Assembly: GCA_017617125.1 (NCBI GenBank)
Contig: JAFZWY010000009.1
Coordinates: forward strand, 112,308 to 176,307
DNA length: 64,000 bases
Source: Bacteroidales bacterium
GTDB taxonomy: Bacteria > Bacteroidota > Bacteroidia > Bacteroidales > ML635J-15
Direction of reading: 5' to 3'
In this document: piece by piece, positions 51,043-59,822 of the stretch
How positions within the stretch are numbered: the first letter of the stretch is position 1
Layout: each line of letters opens with the position of its first letter
Translations under genes and position numbers: made by a program
The notes under the pieces: model-generated
Told to the model about the DNA's origin: nothing
What the model saw: the letters and a program-made list of their open reading frames with translations, nothing else
Databases searched by the model: none

Positions 51043-51987
51043 ATGATTAGCAGGAGATTGGTTAGAATTAAGGCCGTACAGACCTATTATGCTTTTGTTC
51101 AAGGGAATTACGACGGTTCGCTTGAAAAAGTACAGGAAGCATTGGAAATGAGCCTCGACAAGTCGTACGAACTATTTGCAGAAATGTTCTGCCTCATAGT
51201 CGCCATTGCCGACCATGCCGAATACAAGATAGAATTCAACCGCAACAAGCTGTTGCCGACAGAGGAAGACCTGAACCCCAACCGCAAGTTTGTAGACAAC
51301 AGGATAATACAGGCATTCCGTTCCGAACCCACGATAAAGAAATACATGGAAAAATCGACTTCGAACTGGTCGGAACACTACGAATTCGTAAGAAACGTTT
51401 TCAACAAGATGGCAAATTCTGAGTTCTACAAGAAGTATATGGCCGACGAAGAACGCAGCATAAAGCAGGATGCCGACGTAATCTGCAAGATTATCAACAA
51501 ATACCTTGTCGACAACGACGACCTCGACGAAATTCTTGAAACCGAAAGCATATTCTGGAACGACGACCTCGAATTCTCGCTCAGCAATCTGATACAGACC
51601 ATCAAAAAGCTCAACGACGACAATATCGAGAATTTCAGACTGCCGGCAATGTTCAAGAACGAAGAGGACCACGAATTTGCCAAGACACTCATAAAAAACA
51701 CCTGCCTTTACCGCCAGAAGTTCGACGAACTTATCGAAAAGAACTTGCAGAAGTGGGAATTGCAGCGTATTGCATTCATGGACAGGGTTATACTGCATTT
51801 GGCATTGTGCGAAATGACACAGTTCCCAGAGCTTCCAGTAAGAGTCACAATAAACGAATACATCGACATTGCCAAGGGCTACAGCACCGAAAAGAGCGGC
51901 ACTTTCGTCAACGGCATACTCGACAAGATATACAACCAGTGCAAAAGCGACAACTCGCTGAACAAAATCGGCATGGGACTACTATAA
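51043..51987 (+). CDS. nusB: Transcription antitermination factor NusB (long form)
   Basis: 314 residues, about twice the length of E. coli NusB. The opening ISRRLVRIKAVQTYYAF and the C-terminal NusB block (WELQRIAFMDRVILHLALCEM, LPVRVTINEYIDIAKGYSTEKSGTFVNGILDKI) are clear. The middle part is a lineage-specific insert of about 130 residues. NusB with NusE binds boxA RNA to prevent early termination in rRNA operons. I chose the ATG at 51043 over the TTG at 51037. First gene of the operon nusB-DUF1573-yajC-ybbR-coaE-TerB/DnaJ. Confidence 0.94.
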   Translation: MISRRLVRIKAVQTYYAFVQGNYDGSLEKVQEALEMSLDKSYELFAEMFCLIVAIADHAEYKIEFNRNKLLPTEEDLNPNRKFVDNRIIQAFRSEPTIKKYMEKSTSNWSEHYEFVRNVFNKMANSEFYKKYMADEERSIKQDADVICKIINKYLVDNDDLDEILETESIFWNDDLEFSLSNLIQTIKKLNDDNIENFRLPAMFKNEEDHEFAKTLIKNTCLYRQKFDELIEKNLQKWELQRIAFMDRVILHLALCEMTQFPELPVRVTINEYIDIAKGYSTEKSGTFVNGILDKIYNQCKSDNSLNKIGMGLL

Positions 51988-52036
51988 TTTTGAAAAACGT
52001 ACGGTCGTGGCGCACCACGACACAACTAATAAACAA

Positions 52037-52501
52037 ATGAAAAAAATATCAATCATATTAATCGCCCTCGTGACACTTGCAGCAATATCGTGCAAGGAAA
52101 ACAAGAACACAGGTGGTGGCGAATACGGAATCGACAATCCTATTTCGGCCGACAATGTAAACGAAGATATTATTCCCAACGACGGAATGCCAATAATAAG
52201 TTTCGCAGAAACAGAATATAACTTTGGCACCGTAATACAAGGCGAAAAAGTATCGCATAAGTTTATGTTCACCAACAAAGGCGATGGCAACCTGGTAATT
52301 TCCAGTGTAAAGCCTTCGTGCGGATGCACCTCGCCAAAATGGACCCGCGAACCGATAAAACCAGGCGAGGAAGGCTTTATCGAACTGACATTCGACAGCT
52401 CTAACAAAAAAGGAATACAAAACAAGAACGTACGCGTAGCAACCAACACAATTCCAAACGAACATGTGCTGTACATTAGATGCGACGTTGTAACCAAATA
52501 G
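52037..52501 (+). CDS. DUF1573 lipoprotein
   Basis: 154 residues from the ATG at 52037. Lipobox AISC (Cys 19). The mature domain has the DUF1573 pattern: EYNFGTVIQGEKVSHKFMFTNKGDGNLVI, then VKPSCGCTSPKWTREPIKPGEEGFIEL, an Ig-like (ASH/MSP) fold with the CGC loop. Common in Bacteroidetes next to yajC. Function unproven; the fold suggests a structural or envelope-binding role. Confidence 0.88.
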   Translation: MKKISIILIALVTLAAISCKENKNTGGGEYGIDNPISADNVNEDIIPNDGMPIISFAETEYNFGTVIQGEKVSHKFMFTNKGDGNLVISSVKPSCGCTSPKWTREPIKPGEEGFIELTFDSSNKKGIQNKNVRVATNTIPNEHVLYIRCDVVTK

Positions 52502-52524
52502 CTAACTAATTTATATTTAATTAT

Positions 52525-52878
52525 ATGCAAAACTTATCATTAATTTTACTACAAGCCGCAGAGGCTGGTCAGCAAGCACCAAAATCAAACATCTGGATGA
52601 ATGTAATTTTCTGGGTACTTCTTATTGCTGTAATCTACTTCTTTATGATTAGACCTGCATCGAAACGCAACAAGGAAGCACAGAAATTCAAAGAAAGCCT
52701 CAAGAAAGGCAGCAAGGTCATTACTGCTGGCGGAGTTTATGGAATTATCGATGAAATAAACGACACATTCGTACTTCTCGAAATTGCAAACGGCGTAAAA
52801 ATCAAGATAGACAAGAACTCTATCGTAAGCTATACCGAAGCTGAATCGCAGAACAACGACACTGCTGAAAAGAAGTAA
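52525..52878 (+). CDS. yajC: Preprotein translocase subunit YajC
   Basis: 117 residues with one membrane helix (about 26-44, WMNVIFWVLLIAVIYFFMI) followed by RPASKRNKEAQKFKESLKKGSKVITAGGVYGIIDEI, the YajC signature. Accessory part of the SecDF-YajC complex. 23 nt after the DUF1573 gene. Confidence 0.95.
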   Translation: MQNLSLILLQAAEAGQQAPKSNIWMNVIFWVLLIAVIYFFMIRPASKRNKEAQKFKESLKKGSKVITAGGVYGIIDEINDTFVLLEIANGVKIKIDKNSIVSYTEAESQNNDTAEKK

Positions 52879-52900
52879 GAATAGCTAACATTACCTATAG

Positions 52901-53902
52901 ATGGCAGAACAGCAGGAGCCTAGCACCAAAAAGAATCCAGTCGTCAAACTGGTCAACAACAGAAACTTTCTGGTATTTATAGCTTTTGTTGTCCTGTCAT
53001 CTTTTTTGTGGTTTCTCAACTACCTGAACAAAAACCTATCTAGCGAAATCACACTGAAATACAAGTTCAAAAACATACCGCGGACAATAAATTCAGAAAA
53101 CATGCACGGCGGCGAACTTGTAGTAAATGCAAGCGGACAAGGCTACAACCTTCTGCAGGAAAGCATAAAGTCGAGAAACATACCGCTTAACATCGACCTC
53201 GAAACAAAAGCCCTGGACAATAGGCCTCTGCTGAAATACGCAAACGACAGAGGCAAGGCATATATAGTTTCAAACGACATCAAGCCATTGATTAGAAAGA
53301 AAATAGGCGACAAAATAACCATTGGCGACATAAGTCCCGACACATTATTTTTCGACATAATTAACGTCAAGGAAAAGATGGTTCCTATCGACATAACCGA
53401 TATCGAATACGAACTGAAAGACGGACAGAAAATTACAAAGACAATGATTGTCCCCGACTCTGTAAAAATTATCGGACAGAAGTCAAGCATCGACAGCATA
53501 GAAAAAATAAAGGTACAACCGACCGACATCGGCCCCATAAAGAAGCAAAAGCAATACAACATCGAACTCGACATTCCTGAAGGGATAACAGCATCGCACA
53601 GCAACGTAAACATAAACTACGAAGCAGAAATGTTTACCGAAGCAAGCAAAAAGATAAAAATAAAGACGACAAATTTCCCCGGCGAATATAATTACACCAT
53701 TTTCCCCGAATACGTAACAGTAACATACACAACGTCTTTGTCCAACTTCGACAAAGTTCAGGAATACGACTTTTCGGCTACTGCCGACTACTCCCTAGCC
53801 GCAGGCAACAACATTGAAATAAAGTTAGCCACAAGCAACAGCAAGGCAAAAATTATAAGGACTACACCGCAAATCTGCACCTTCGTACTCGAAAAAAAAT
53901 GA
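52901..53902 (+). CDS. YbbR-domain membrane protein (CdaR-like)
   Basis: 333 residues: N-terminal cytoplasmic tail, one membrane helix (about 25-42, FLVFIAFVVLSSFLWFLNYL) and an exported part with YbbR-type repeats (ITLKYKFKNIPRTI; MVPIDITDIEYELKDGQKI with PDSVKIIGQKSSIDSIEKI). In Firmicutes the homologue CdaR controls the c-di-AMP cyclase CdaA. The cyclase gene is not in this window. It overlaps coaE by 4 nt (ATGA). Confidence 0.85.
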   Translation: MAEQQEPSTKKNPVVKLVNNRNFLVFIAFVVLSSFLWFLNYLNKNLSSEITLKYKFKNIPRTINSENMHGGELVVNASGQGYNLLQESIKSRNIPLNIDLETKALDNRPLLKYANDRGKAYIVSNDIKPLIRKKIGDKITIGDISPDTLFFDIINVKEKMVPIDITDIEYELKDGQKITKTMIVPDSVKIIGQKSSIDSIEKIKVQPTDIGPIKKQKQYNIELDIPEGITASHSNVNINYEAEMFTEASKKIKIKTTNFPGEYNYTIFPEYVTVTYTTSLSNFDKVQEYDFSATADYSLAAGNNIEIKLATSNSKAKIIRTTPQICTFVLEKK

Positions 53903-54474
53903 TTAGCATTGGAATAACAGGGATAATAGGTTCGGGAAAATCCATGCTAAGCCAGACTTTCCGTTCTATGGGCATACCCGTATACGATGCCGACAGCAAA
54001 GCCAAATCGCTAATGAACAGCAACATAAGGATAAAAGATGCGCTTATTTCAAACTTTGGCGAGAAAACATACATCGACGGGAAAATAAACAAGGAATATC
54101 TGCGCGACGTAGTATTTGGCAGCGAAGAAAAGCGACTGATAGTCAACAGCATAGTCCACCCTGCTGTAAAAGAAGACTATATTGCCTGGCAGAAAGAGAC
54201 AAACTCGGACATTACGGCAATAGAATCGGCAATACTTTTCGATGCCAAGCTCGAAGACATCCTCGACCACATAATATTCGTAGATGCTCCCGAAGACGTG
54301 ATAGTCGGACGTATATGCCTAAGGGACAAGGTATCGGAAGAAATTGCCATCAGCAAGATAAGATTGCAAAGAAAAAATTCGGGACGCGAAAAATGTGACT
54401 TCGTTTTCATCAACGACAGGGAACATTCGCTTATAGAACAGACTGAAAAATTTATTAAAGACCTAAACATTTGA
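53899..54474 (+). CDS. coaE: Dephospho-CoA kinase
   Basis: 191 residues. Last step of CoA synthesis. P-loop GIIGSGKS at residues 8-15, then VYDADSKAK (substrate Asp), and VHPAVKEDY; FVDAPEDVIVGRI and the lid region IRLQRKNSGREK follow. The start overlaps the YbbR gene stop (ATGA). Confidence 0.95.
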   Translation: MISIGITGIIGSGKSMLSQTFRSMGIPVYDADSKAKSLMNSNIRIKDALISNFGEKTYIDGKINKEYLRDVVFGSEEKRLIVNSIVHPAVKEDYIAWQKETNSDITAIESAILFDAKLEDILDHIIFVDAPEDVIVGRICLRDKVSEEIAISKIRLQRKNSGREKCDFVFINDREHSLIEQTEKFIKDLNI

Positions 54475-54477
54475 AAT

Positions 54478-55218
54478 ATGATAAGTTGGAAATGGATACT
54501 TGGTGGTTTGAGCTGGGTGCTTACAGGTCCTATCGGTGGGCTCGTAGGCTTTCTTATCGGCTCTGCTATCGACGGATTTAGTTCAATGGGATCAGCAGAA
54601 ACACAAAGGACCTCCAACCGCGCCAGACATACCGAGCAAGGCGACTTCATGGTCGTTCTGCTTACATTGTCGGCAGCTGTAATGAAAGCCGACAACATAG
54701 TAAAGAAAAGCGAACTCGACTACGTAAAGGCATTCCTCGTTCAGAATTTCGGCAAGGAGAAGACCCTCAAGGCCTTGCAGATACTAAAGCCTATGATGAA
54801 CGCCGATATTCCTCTCGACGACGTTTGCCGACAGATCAGGTACAACATGAACAATTCGCTCAAGCTTCAGCTTTTGCACTACCTTTTCGGCATAGCAAAC
54901 GCCGACAACGAGATTGTCAGGGAAGAACTTGACGTGCTGAAACGGATTGCATACGGAATCGGCATAAGCGACTACGACTTCAATTCCATAAAGTCGATGT
55001 TCATCGTTACTGGCAAAGATTCCGACTACGAAATTCTCGGCATAACAAAAGACGCTACAAACGAGGAAGTTAAGGCTGCATACAAGAAGATGGCCATGAA
55101 ACATCATCCCGACAAGGTTGCCGGCATGGGCGAAGAAGTAACCAGAAAAGCAACAGAGAAATTCCAGGCTATCAACGAAGCATACTACAGGATCAAAAAG
55201 GAAAGGAATATGGCTTAA
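54478..55218 (+). CDS. TerB-like/DnaJ-domain protein (DjlA-like)
   Basis: 246 residues. A Gly-rich N-terminal hydrophobic segment (WILGGLSWVLTGPIGGLVGFLIGSAI) is followed by a TerB-like helical domain (about 55-175: VVLLTLSAAVMKADNIVKKSELDYV, LFGIANADNEIVREELDVL). A C-terminal J domain (about 182-246) has the essential HPD in MAMKHHPDK. This is the DjlA layout: a membrane-tethered co-chaperone that stimulates DnaK. 3 nt after coaE. Its stop lies 9 nt from the stop of the convergent FeoB-like gene, with no terminator seen between them. Confidence 0.88.
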   Translation: MISWKWILGGLSWVLTGPIGGLVGFLIGSAIDGFSSMGSAETQRTSNRARHTEQGDFMVVLLTLSAAVMKADNIVKKSELDYVKAFLVQNFGKEKTLKALQILKPMMNADIPLDDVCRQIRYNMNNSLKLQLLHYLFGIANADNEIVREELDVLKRIAYGIGISDYDFNSIKSMFIVTGKDSDYEILGITKDATNEEVKAAYKKMAMKHHPDKVAGMGEEVTRKATEKFQAINEAYYRIKKERNMA

Positions 55219-55227
55219 CGCCAGATT

Positions 55228-57456
55228 CTACAGCAACACGCCAATCTGATACACGCCAAAAGCTACAATCCAGGCAAGCACTATCGACACACCGGCCGAC
55301 AAGGCTGCCCATTTGAAGCCAGATACCTTGCGTATTGCCGATGTGGCTCCCAGACACGGGAAACATATCAGCATAAAGAATACGAACGCCAATGCCGCAA
55401 CGGCTCCATTTGCATTGCCGCCTTCGGCATCAACGGACTCTTCTCCTGTCCTATTCAGCATCGACATTGTACTGACAGCCAACTCCTTGCCAGCAAATCC
55501 AGAGATTGCTTCCACCGACATCTTCCAGTCGAAGCCTAACGGACGAAAGACAGGCTCGACAAACATACCGACTTTTGCCAAGGTAGATGTCTCAACCGAT
55601 GCTTCTACGACTGACGCATCTTCCCTATTTTCAACATTTTGCGGAAAATACGCCAATGCCCACACAACGATTGCGCCCAGCACTACGATGCCCGAAATAC
55701 GCTTCAGGTATTCCCAAGTGCGATTCCACATGTAACTAAGTGAAATAAAAAGCGTTGGCTTCCGATATGAAGCAAGTTCGATAACGTATGGATATTCATT
55801 GTTTTTCAGCAAGGTCTTGCTGTAAATCTTTGCAAACGCTATTGCGAGCAACATTCCTACAAGATATACAATGAACATTATCAATGCAGGAAATTTCGGG
55901 AAGAATGCCGACACCAACAGCAAGCAGACCGGCACACGAGCGGCACACGGCAGAAACGGTATTGTTAGTGTAGCCAGAATCCTGTCTTTCTTGCTTTCGA
56001 TGTGTCTTGCGCTCATAATGGCAGGAATCGAACATCCGAATCCCAGCACCATAGGAACCAGCGACTTGCCCTGCAATCCAAGTTTGCGCATAAAGCCATC
56101 AACACAATATGAAGCACGTGACATATAGCCCGAATTCTCCAGAATACCAATCAACAGATAGAAAATCAGAATGTTAGGCAACAAGGCAAGCACAGCACCG
56201 ATACCGCCAACAAGTCCATCGGCGACAAAGCTGCCGAATGCCCCTGGCATCGACATGCGCAACGACTCCGAAAACGAAGCTATTCCGTTGGAAATCCACT
56301 CCATAGGGAATCGCCCAAGTTCGAATGTAGCGCAGAATATTGCTGCTATAATGAGCAGGAACAAAGGAAATCCCCATGTCTTATGCAGGAGCACAGAATC
56401 GGCCTTTTCCGAATTCCACTGCGACTTTCGTACGCCTGTCACTTTCGACAACAAACCGTCGATATAAGAACGACGAGCCTGTTTCAGTACATAATACACA
56501 TGGTTGTTGTACTGCTTGCCAAGAACTGCGGAATGCCTTTTTACAAAGCATTTTACGGTATTGCACGAATGGCAGGGCGTGTTGAAGCTGTGGACTATCC
56601 TATCCTCTTCGAGCAAACTGATTGCCATGTATCGCGACGAAGCATTGAAGTCGTAGCCTTTCTTGCCTTCGAGTTCTCTCCGTATCATGCGGATATGCCT
56701 TTCGACCTGACGACCGTAATTCACATGTACATAGCGCATATCGGAATTGTCGCCGGCATATGCCGACATTATCGTGTGCATCACTTCTTCACGGCTTTCT
56801 CCGGTCTCGTCCATCTCGTTGTACAGTGCAATCGGAATGCCCATGTATTTCGACATCTTATTCAAGTCGACATGCAGACCATCTTCGTTTTCATCGCAGT
56901 AGCCTCGGATAACAAGAACTATTTTCACACCAAGGTCCATAAGCTGGACAACTGGCACGAGTTCGGTTTCGAGCTTATGAAAATCGATCACAGCGACAAA
57001 GACATCTGTCTTTTCGGCAAGCACCAGGTTGCGAAAACGCTTGTTTGCATAGTCGTCTCCATAAATGTAATCGACCTGAGGCAAGCATGTTACATTTACA
57101 GTCGAGTTTTCGTAACGAACCGAAGCATTGCCACCGAAAAGTGTTGTCGGATACGATTCCTTTGTCTGGAACAAAGCAACACGAACAGTATCAAGTTCCT
57201 CGATGATGCGTTCCTGGCATTGCGGGTCGGATGCCGAAACTAACGACAGATTAGAGAGATAAGATTTGGGAAATGTGCAGTTTCGCTTACATCCCTCGAC
57301 CGAAAAAGTAAGTTTTCCGTCGGCATCCTTCAATGCGACAATCTTCTTTCCCACCTCGAAACCAAAGGCCTCCATCATATGGCGGAAATCGTGGCAACCA
57401 TAAATCTTAGCCACATAATACTCCTGATTGCAAGCAATTTGCACTTCTTCACTCAT
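55228..57456 (-). CDS. FeoA-FeoB fusion with degenerate (pseudo-GTPase) G domain
   Basis: 742 residues from the ATG at 57456. Residues 1-75: FeoA-like SH3 domain. Residues 91-235 align with the FeoB G domain, but its motifs are gone. The P-loop position reads ALFQTKESYPTTL, with no GxxxxGK[ST]; the G3 position reads CLPQVDY instead of DLPG; the G4 position reads VIRGYCDEN instead of NxxD. A helical region keeps SSRYMAISLLEEDR and QARRSYIDGLL as in FeoB, and holds an inserted Cys cluster PCHSCNTVKC (295-303). The membrane part is intact: GFGCSIPAIMSARHIE, PFLPCAARVPV and ISGFAGKELAVSTM are the FeoB gate motifs. So a metal (Fe2+ or Mn2+) transporter is likely, but GTP-driven action as in FeoB is not expected. 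The frame is clean, so it is not a decayed gene. Confidence 0.85.
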   Translation of the reverse strand: MSEEVQIACNQEYYVAKIYGCHDFRHMMEAFGFEVGKKIVALKDADGKLTFSVEGCKRNCTFPKSYLSNLSLVSASDPQCQERIIEELDTVRVALFQTKESYPTTLFGGNASVRYENSTVNVTCLPQVDYIYGDDYANKRFRNLVLAEKTDVFVAVIDFHKLETELVPVVQLMDLGVKIVLVIRGYCDENEDGLHVDLNKMSKYMGIPIALYNEMDETGESREEVMHTIMSAYAGDNSDMRYVHVNYGRQVERHIRMIRRELEGKKGYDFNASSRYMAISLLEEDRIVHSFNTPCHSCNTVKCFVKRHSAVLGKQYNNHVYYVLKQARRSYIDGLLSKVTGVRKSQWNSEKADSVLLHKTWGFPLFLLIIAAIFCATFELGRFPMEWISNGIASFSESLRMSMPGAFGSFVADGLVGGIGAVLALLPNILIFYLLIGILENSGYMSRASYCVDGFMRKLGLQGKSLVPMVLGFGCSIPAIMSARHIESKKDRILATLTIPFLPCAARVPVCLLLVSAFFPKFPALIMFIVYLVGMLLAIAFAKIYSKTLLKNNEYPYVIELASYRKPTLFISLSYMWNRTWEYLKRISGIVVLGAIVVWALAYFPQNVENREDASVVEASVETSTLAKVGMFVEPVFRPLGFDWKMSVEAISGFAGKELAVSTMSMLNRTGEESVDAEGGNANGAVAALAFVFFMLICFPCLGATSAIRKVSGFKWAALSAGVSIVLAWIVAFGVYQIGVLL

Positions 57457-57483
57457 TTCAATCCCAATTTCTCTATACAAATA

Positions 57484-57491
57484 CAAAAGTA
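57484..57491 (-). promoter_or_regulatory. -7 box of the FeoAB-like gene
   Basis: TACTTTTG on the minus strand, 27 nt before the ATG at 57456. Confidence 0.45.
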
Positions 57492-57623
57492 AGCCGTTGC
57501 TACCACAGCAGCCCCAAATATCGCAACAAGATATTAACTATATTCTATTCTCCAATGTGAATAAGATTACGGCTACAGACATAAAAAACGCAGGCAAAAT
57601 TTCCGAAACTCGTCTTCTATTAT

Positions 57624-57631
57624 TATTTTTG
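57624..57631 (+). promoter_or_regulatory. -7 box of the LOG-dgt-SiaB-SiaC operon
   Basis: TATTTTTG, 15 nt before the ATG at 57647. Confidence 0.5.
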
Positions 57632-57646
57632 TAAAAAATTTAAGAA

Positions 57647-58228
57647 ATGACAAATTCGGTATGCGTATTCTGCAGTTCGAGCGAAGACTTGCAGAAAGAA
57701 TATTACGACTATGCAGAGTGTTTCGGCAAGATATTGGCCGAGAACAACTTCACCATATACCATGGGGGCGGAATTATCGGTCTTATGGGCGCGATGATGC
57801 GCGGAGCATACAGGCAAGGCGGCGCAAAAATAATCGGCGTAGTGCCAGAAAAACTTCACCGCGAGGGAATTGTATCCGACGACATGCAGGAACTTGTCGT
57901 GACCGAAGATATGAAAGAACGCAAGTCGTACCTGCGCGAACACGCCGACTCGTTCGCCATAATGCCCGGTGCCTTCGGCACTATGGACGAAATGTTTGAG
58001 ATACTGACGCTCAAGCAGTTGAAATACCACAACAAGGCGATTGTCATTCTCAACTTCAACCATTTCTTCGACGACATGCTAAGGCAGATGGACAAGTTCT
58101 TCGACGAAGGATTTACCATAAGCAACTACAGGACAACATATTACGTCTGCGAAACACCCGAAGAAGCTGTCGAGTACCTCAAGAACTATAAACCCACACA
58201 CGTTTACGACAAATACCTAAAAGAATAG
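57647..58228 (+). CDS. LOG-family protein (TIGR00730, nucleoside monophosphate phosphoribohydrolase-like)
   Basis: 193 residues. The Rossmann-like LOG fold: VCVFCSSSEDLQKEY, IYHGGGIIGLMGAMMRGA, IGVVPEKL, then MKERKSYLREHADSFAIMPGAFGTMDEMFEILTLKQL. The family motif is PGGxGTxxE; here the second Gly is Ala (PGAFGT), while the catalytic Arg (in ERK) and Glu are kept. LOG enzymes split AMP-type nucleotides into base and ribose 5-phosphate. First gene of a four-gene run with 2-nt gaps. Confidence 0.88.
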   Translation: MTNSVCVFCSSSEDLQKEYYDYAECFGKILAENNFTIYHGGGIIGLMGAMMRGAYRQGGAKIIGVVPEKLHREGIVSDDMQELVVTEDMKERKSYLREHADSFAIMPGAFGTMDEMFEILTLKQLKYHNKAIVILNFNHFFDDMLRQMDKFFDEGFTISNYRTTYYVCETPEEAVEYLKNYKPTHVYDKYLKE

Positions 58229-58230
58229 AT

Positions 58231-59349
58231 ATGAGAAACCCACTACCAGACGAAGTATACTCCAAAAGAAAGACTTACAGGGAAACCGACATACGCGGTG
58301 ACTATTTCCGCGACCAGACAGCAATTATACATTCGACACCGTTCCGCCGACTGAAGAAGAAAACGCAAGTCTTTTTCGCACCCGAAAACGACCACATCTG
58401 CACGCGCATTGAGCACGTACTGCACGTAGCAACCATTGCATCAACCATTTGCAAGGGCTTAAACAAGGTCGGCTGGGAACTGAACGACGAAATGGCATAC
58501 GCAATCGGTCTCGGTCACGACCTCGGTCACACGCCTTTCGGTCACGCTGGCGAAAAATCGCTCGACATCATCCTGTCGGGAATGGGACGCGGGCACTTTG
58601 TTCACGAGGTAAACTCCTATCGCCAAGTCGCTTACCTTGCCAACCACGGCAACGGACTGAACCTCTGCTACGGCGTGATGGACGGCATTATCTGCCACAA
58701 CGGCGATAAGGACGAGCAATATGCCTACCCGAACAAAACCGCTAACGACCTCGATGCAATAAAAGACCGCTCGTTTATGCCGTCATCCTACGAAGGTTGC
58801 ATAATGCGATTCTCCGATAAGATTGCTTATTTGGGTCGCGACCTTGAAGATGCCTTTGTCGCCGGATTCATAACAGAGAAGGATGTTCCCGACGATGTAA
58901 AGGAAATGCTTGGCAACCACAACGGACAGATTATCAACTCGTTGATTCTCGATTTGATTGAAAACTCCAAGAACCGCGATATGATTGGCTTTTCGGACGA
59001 AACCTACGAAGTGGTTACGAAACTTAAGAAATTCAACTACGAGAAAATCTACAGCAACAAGATTCTCAACGAGTACGACTGCTTCTGCCACAAAATAATA
59101 AACAACCTTTTCGACTATTTGCACGACATCTACACAAAAAACCAGAAGGACTACGGCAAGTATGCAGAATCGACCATAGAACTCGATAGGTATTTCGGTC
59201 AGTATATATACACTATGGACCACTTCTACACTTCGCGCAACGAGGACGAAATCAACATTATCACCGACTACATTTCAGGAATGACAGATGTTTTTGCACT
59301 TGAAGCAATGAAGCAGATAACCATACCTAAACCAATAAGTTTCAAATAG
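58231..59349 (+). CDS. dgt: dGTPase-like HD-domain triphosphohydrolase
   Basis: 372 residues. Converts dGTP to deoxyguanosine and triphosphate in the family. R39-R40-L-K-K-K-T-Q-V-F is the conserved substrate-binding start. The HD metal site is made of H62, H96-D97 (GLGHDLGHTPFGH) and a later Asp in IAYLGRDLEDA. It starts 2 nt after the LOG gene and ends 2 nt before the SiaB-like gene. The C-terminus has FALEAMKQI, usual for Dgt. dNTP specificity cannot be read from the sequence. Confidence 0.9.
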   Translation: MRNPLPDEVYSKRKTYRETDIRGDYFRDQTAIIHSTPFRRLKKKTQVFFAPENDHICTRIEHVLHVATIASTICKGLNKVGWELNDEMAYAIGLGHDLGHTPFGHAGEKSLDIILSGMGRGHFVHEVNSYRQVAYLANHGNGLNLCYGVMDGIICHNGDKDEQYAYPNKTANDLDAIKDRSFMPSSYEGCIMRFSDKIAYLGRDLEDAFVAGFITEKDVPDDVKEMLGNHNGQIINSLILDLIENSKNRDMIGFSDETYEVVTKLKKFNYEKIYSNKILNEYDCFCHKIINNLFDYLHDIYTKNQKDYGKYAESTIELDRYFGQYIYTMDHFYTSRNEDEINIITDYISGMTDVFALEAMKQITIPKPISFK

Positions 59350-59351
59350 TT

Positions 59352-59822
59352 TTGAGTTATCAAAAAGAAATATTATCGTTGTGCGTACCAGCAGGAGAAA
59401 CCTGCGAAAACATGATTGAAACTATCGAAAGTCAACTTGCAGAAATCGAAAAGCCACTACGGAAACGCATAATCTCCTGTGCAATAGAGTTGATACAAAA
59501 CAACATAATACACAATAGCAGAAACGAAATCGTTGTCAAGGCATACGAATCGGACAACCAAATAACTCTAAACACATATCGGAAACTCAATGATTCTAAC
59601 GCAATATTTTTACAAGACAAAATCCTTGATATAAATAACAAAAGCATTTTTCAATTAAAGGAATTATTTAAGAAAAATCTAAACAACGAAAGCGCAACAC
59701 AAGGCACTGGAAACGGACTTATTTTGTGTCGTTTAAAATCCGATTCGGAAATATACACTAACTCCGATGGTGACACTTTTGAAATAACATTGAAATTCGA
59801 TAAAAATGAAAATACTAATTGA
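59352..59822 (+). CDS. siaB: SiaB-like protein kinase (DUF6272, GHKL fold), TTG start
   Basis: 156 residues. A GHKL-type ATPase: the N box is seen as SCAIELIQNNIIHN (Glu and Asn for Mg-ATP) and the G2 lid as TQGTGNGLILCRLKSD. In Pseudomonas SiaB phosphorylates SiaC. No in-frame ATG lies between the upstream stop at 59328 and residue 21, so the TTG at 59352 is the best start; starting at the internal Met would remove a conserved-looking N-terminal helix. Its 3' end overlaps siaC by 17 nt. Confidence 0.8.
   Translation: MSYQKEILSLCVPAGETCENMIETIESQLAEIEKPLRKRIISCAIELIQNNIIHNSRNEIVVKAYESDNQITLNTYRKLNDSNAIFLQDKILDINNKSIFQLKELFKKNLNNESATQGTGNGLILCRLKSDSEIYTNSDGDTFEITLKFDKNENTN

Noticed and set aside
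55228..57456. Decayed feoB pseudogene
   Set aside because: The frame is open over 742 codons, gate motifs are intact and codon use is normal, so loss of the GTP motifs looks selected and not random.
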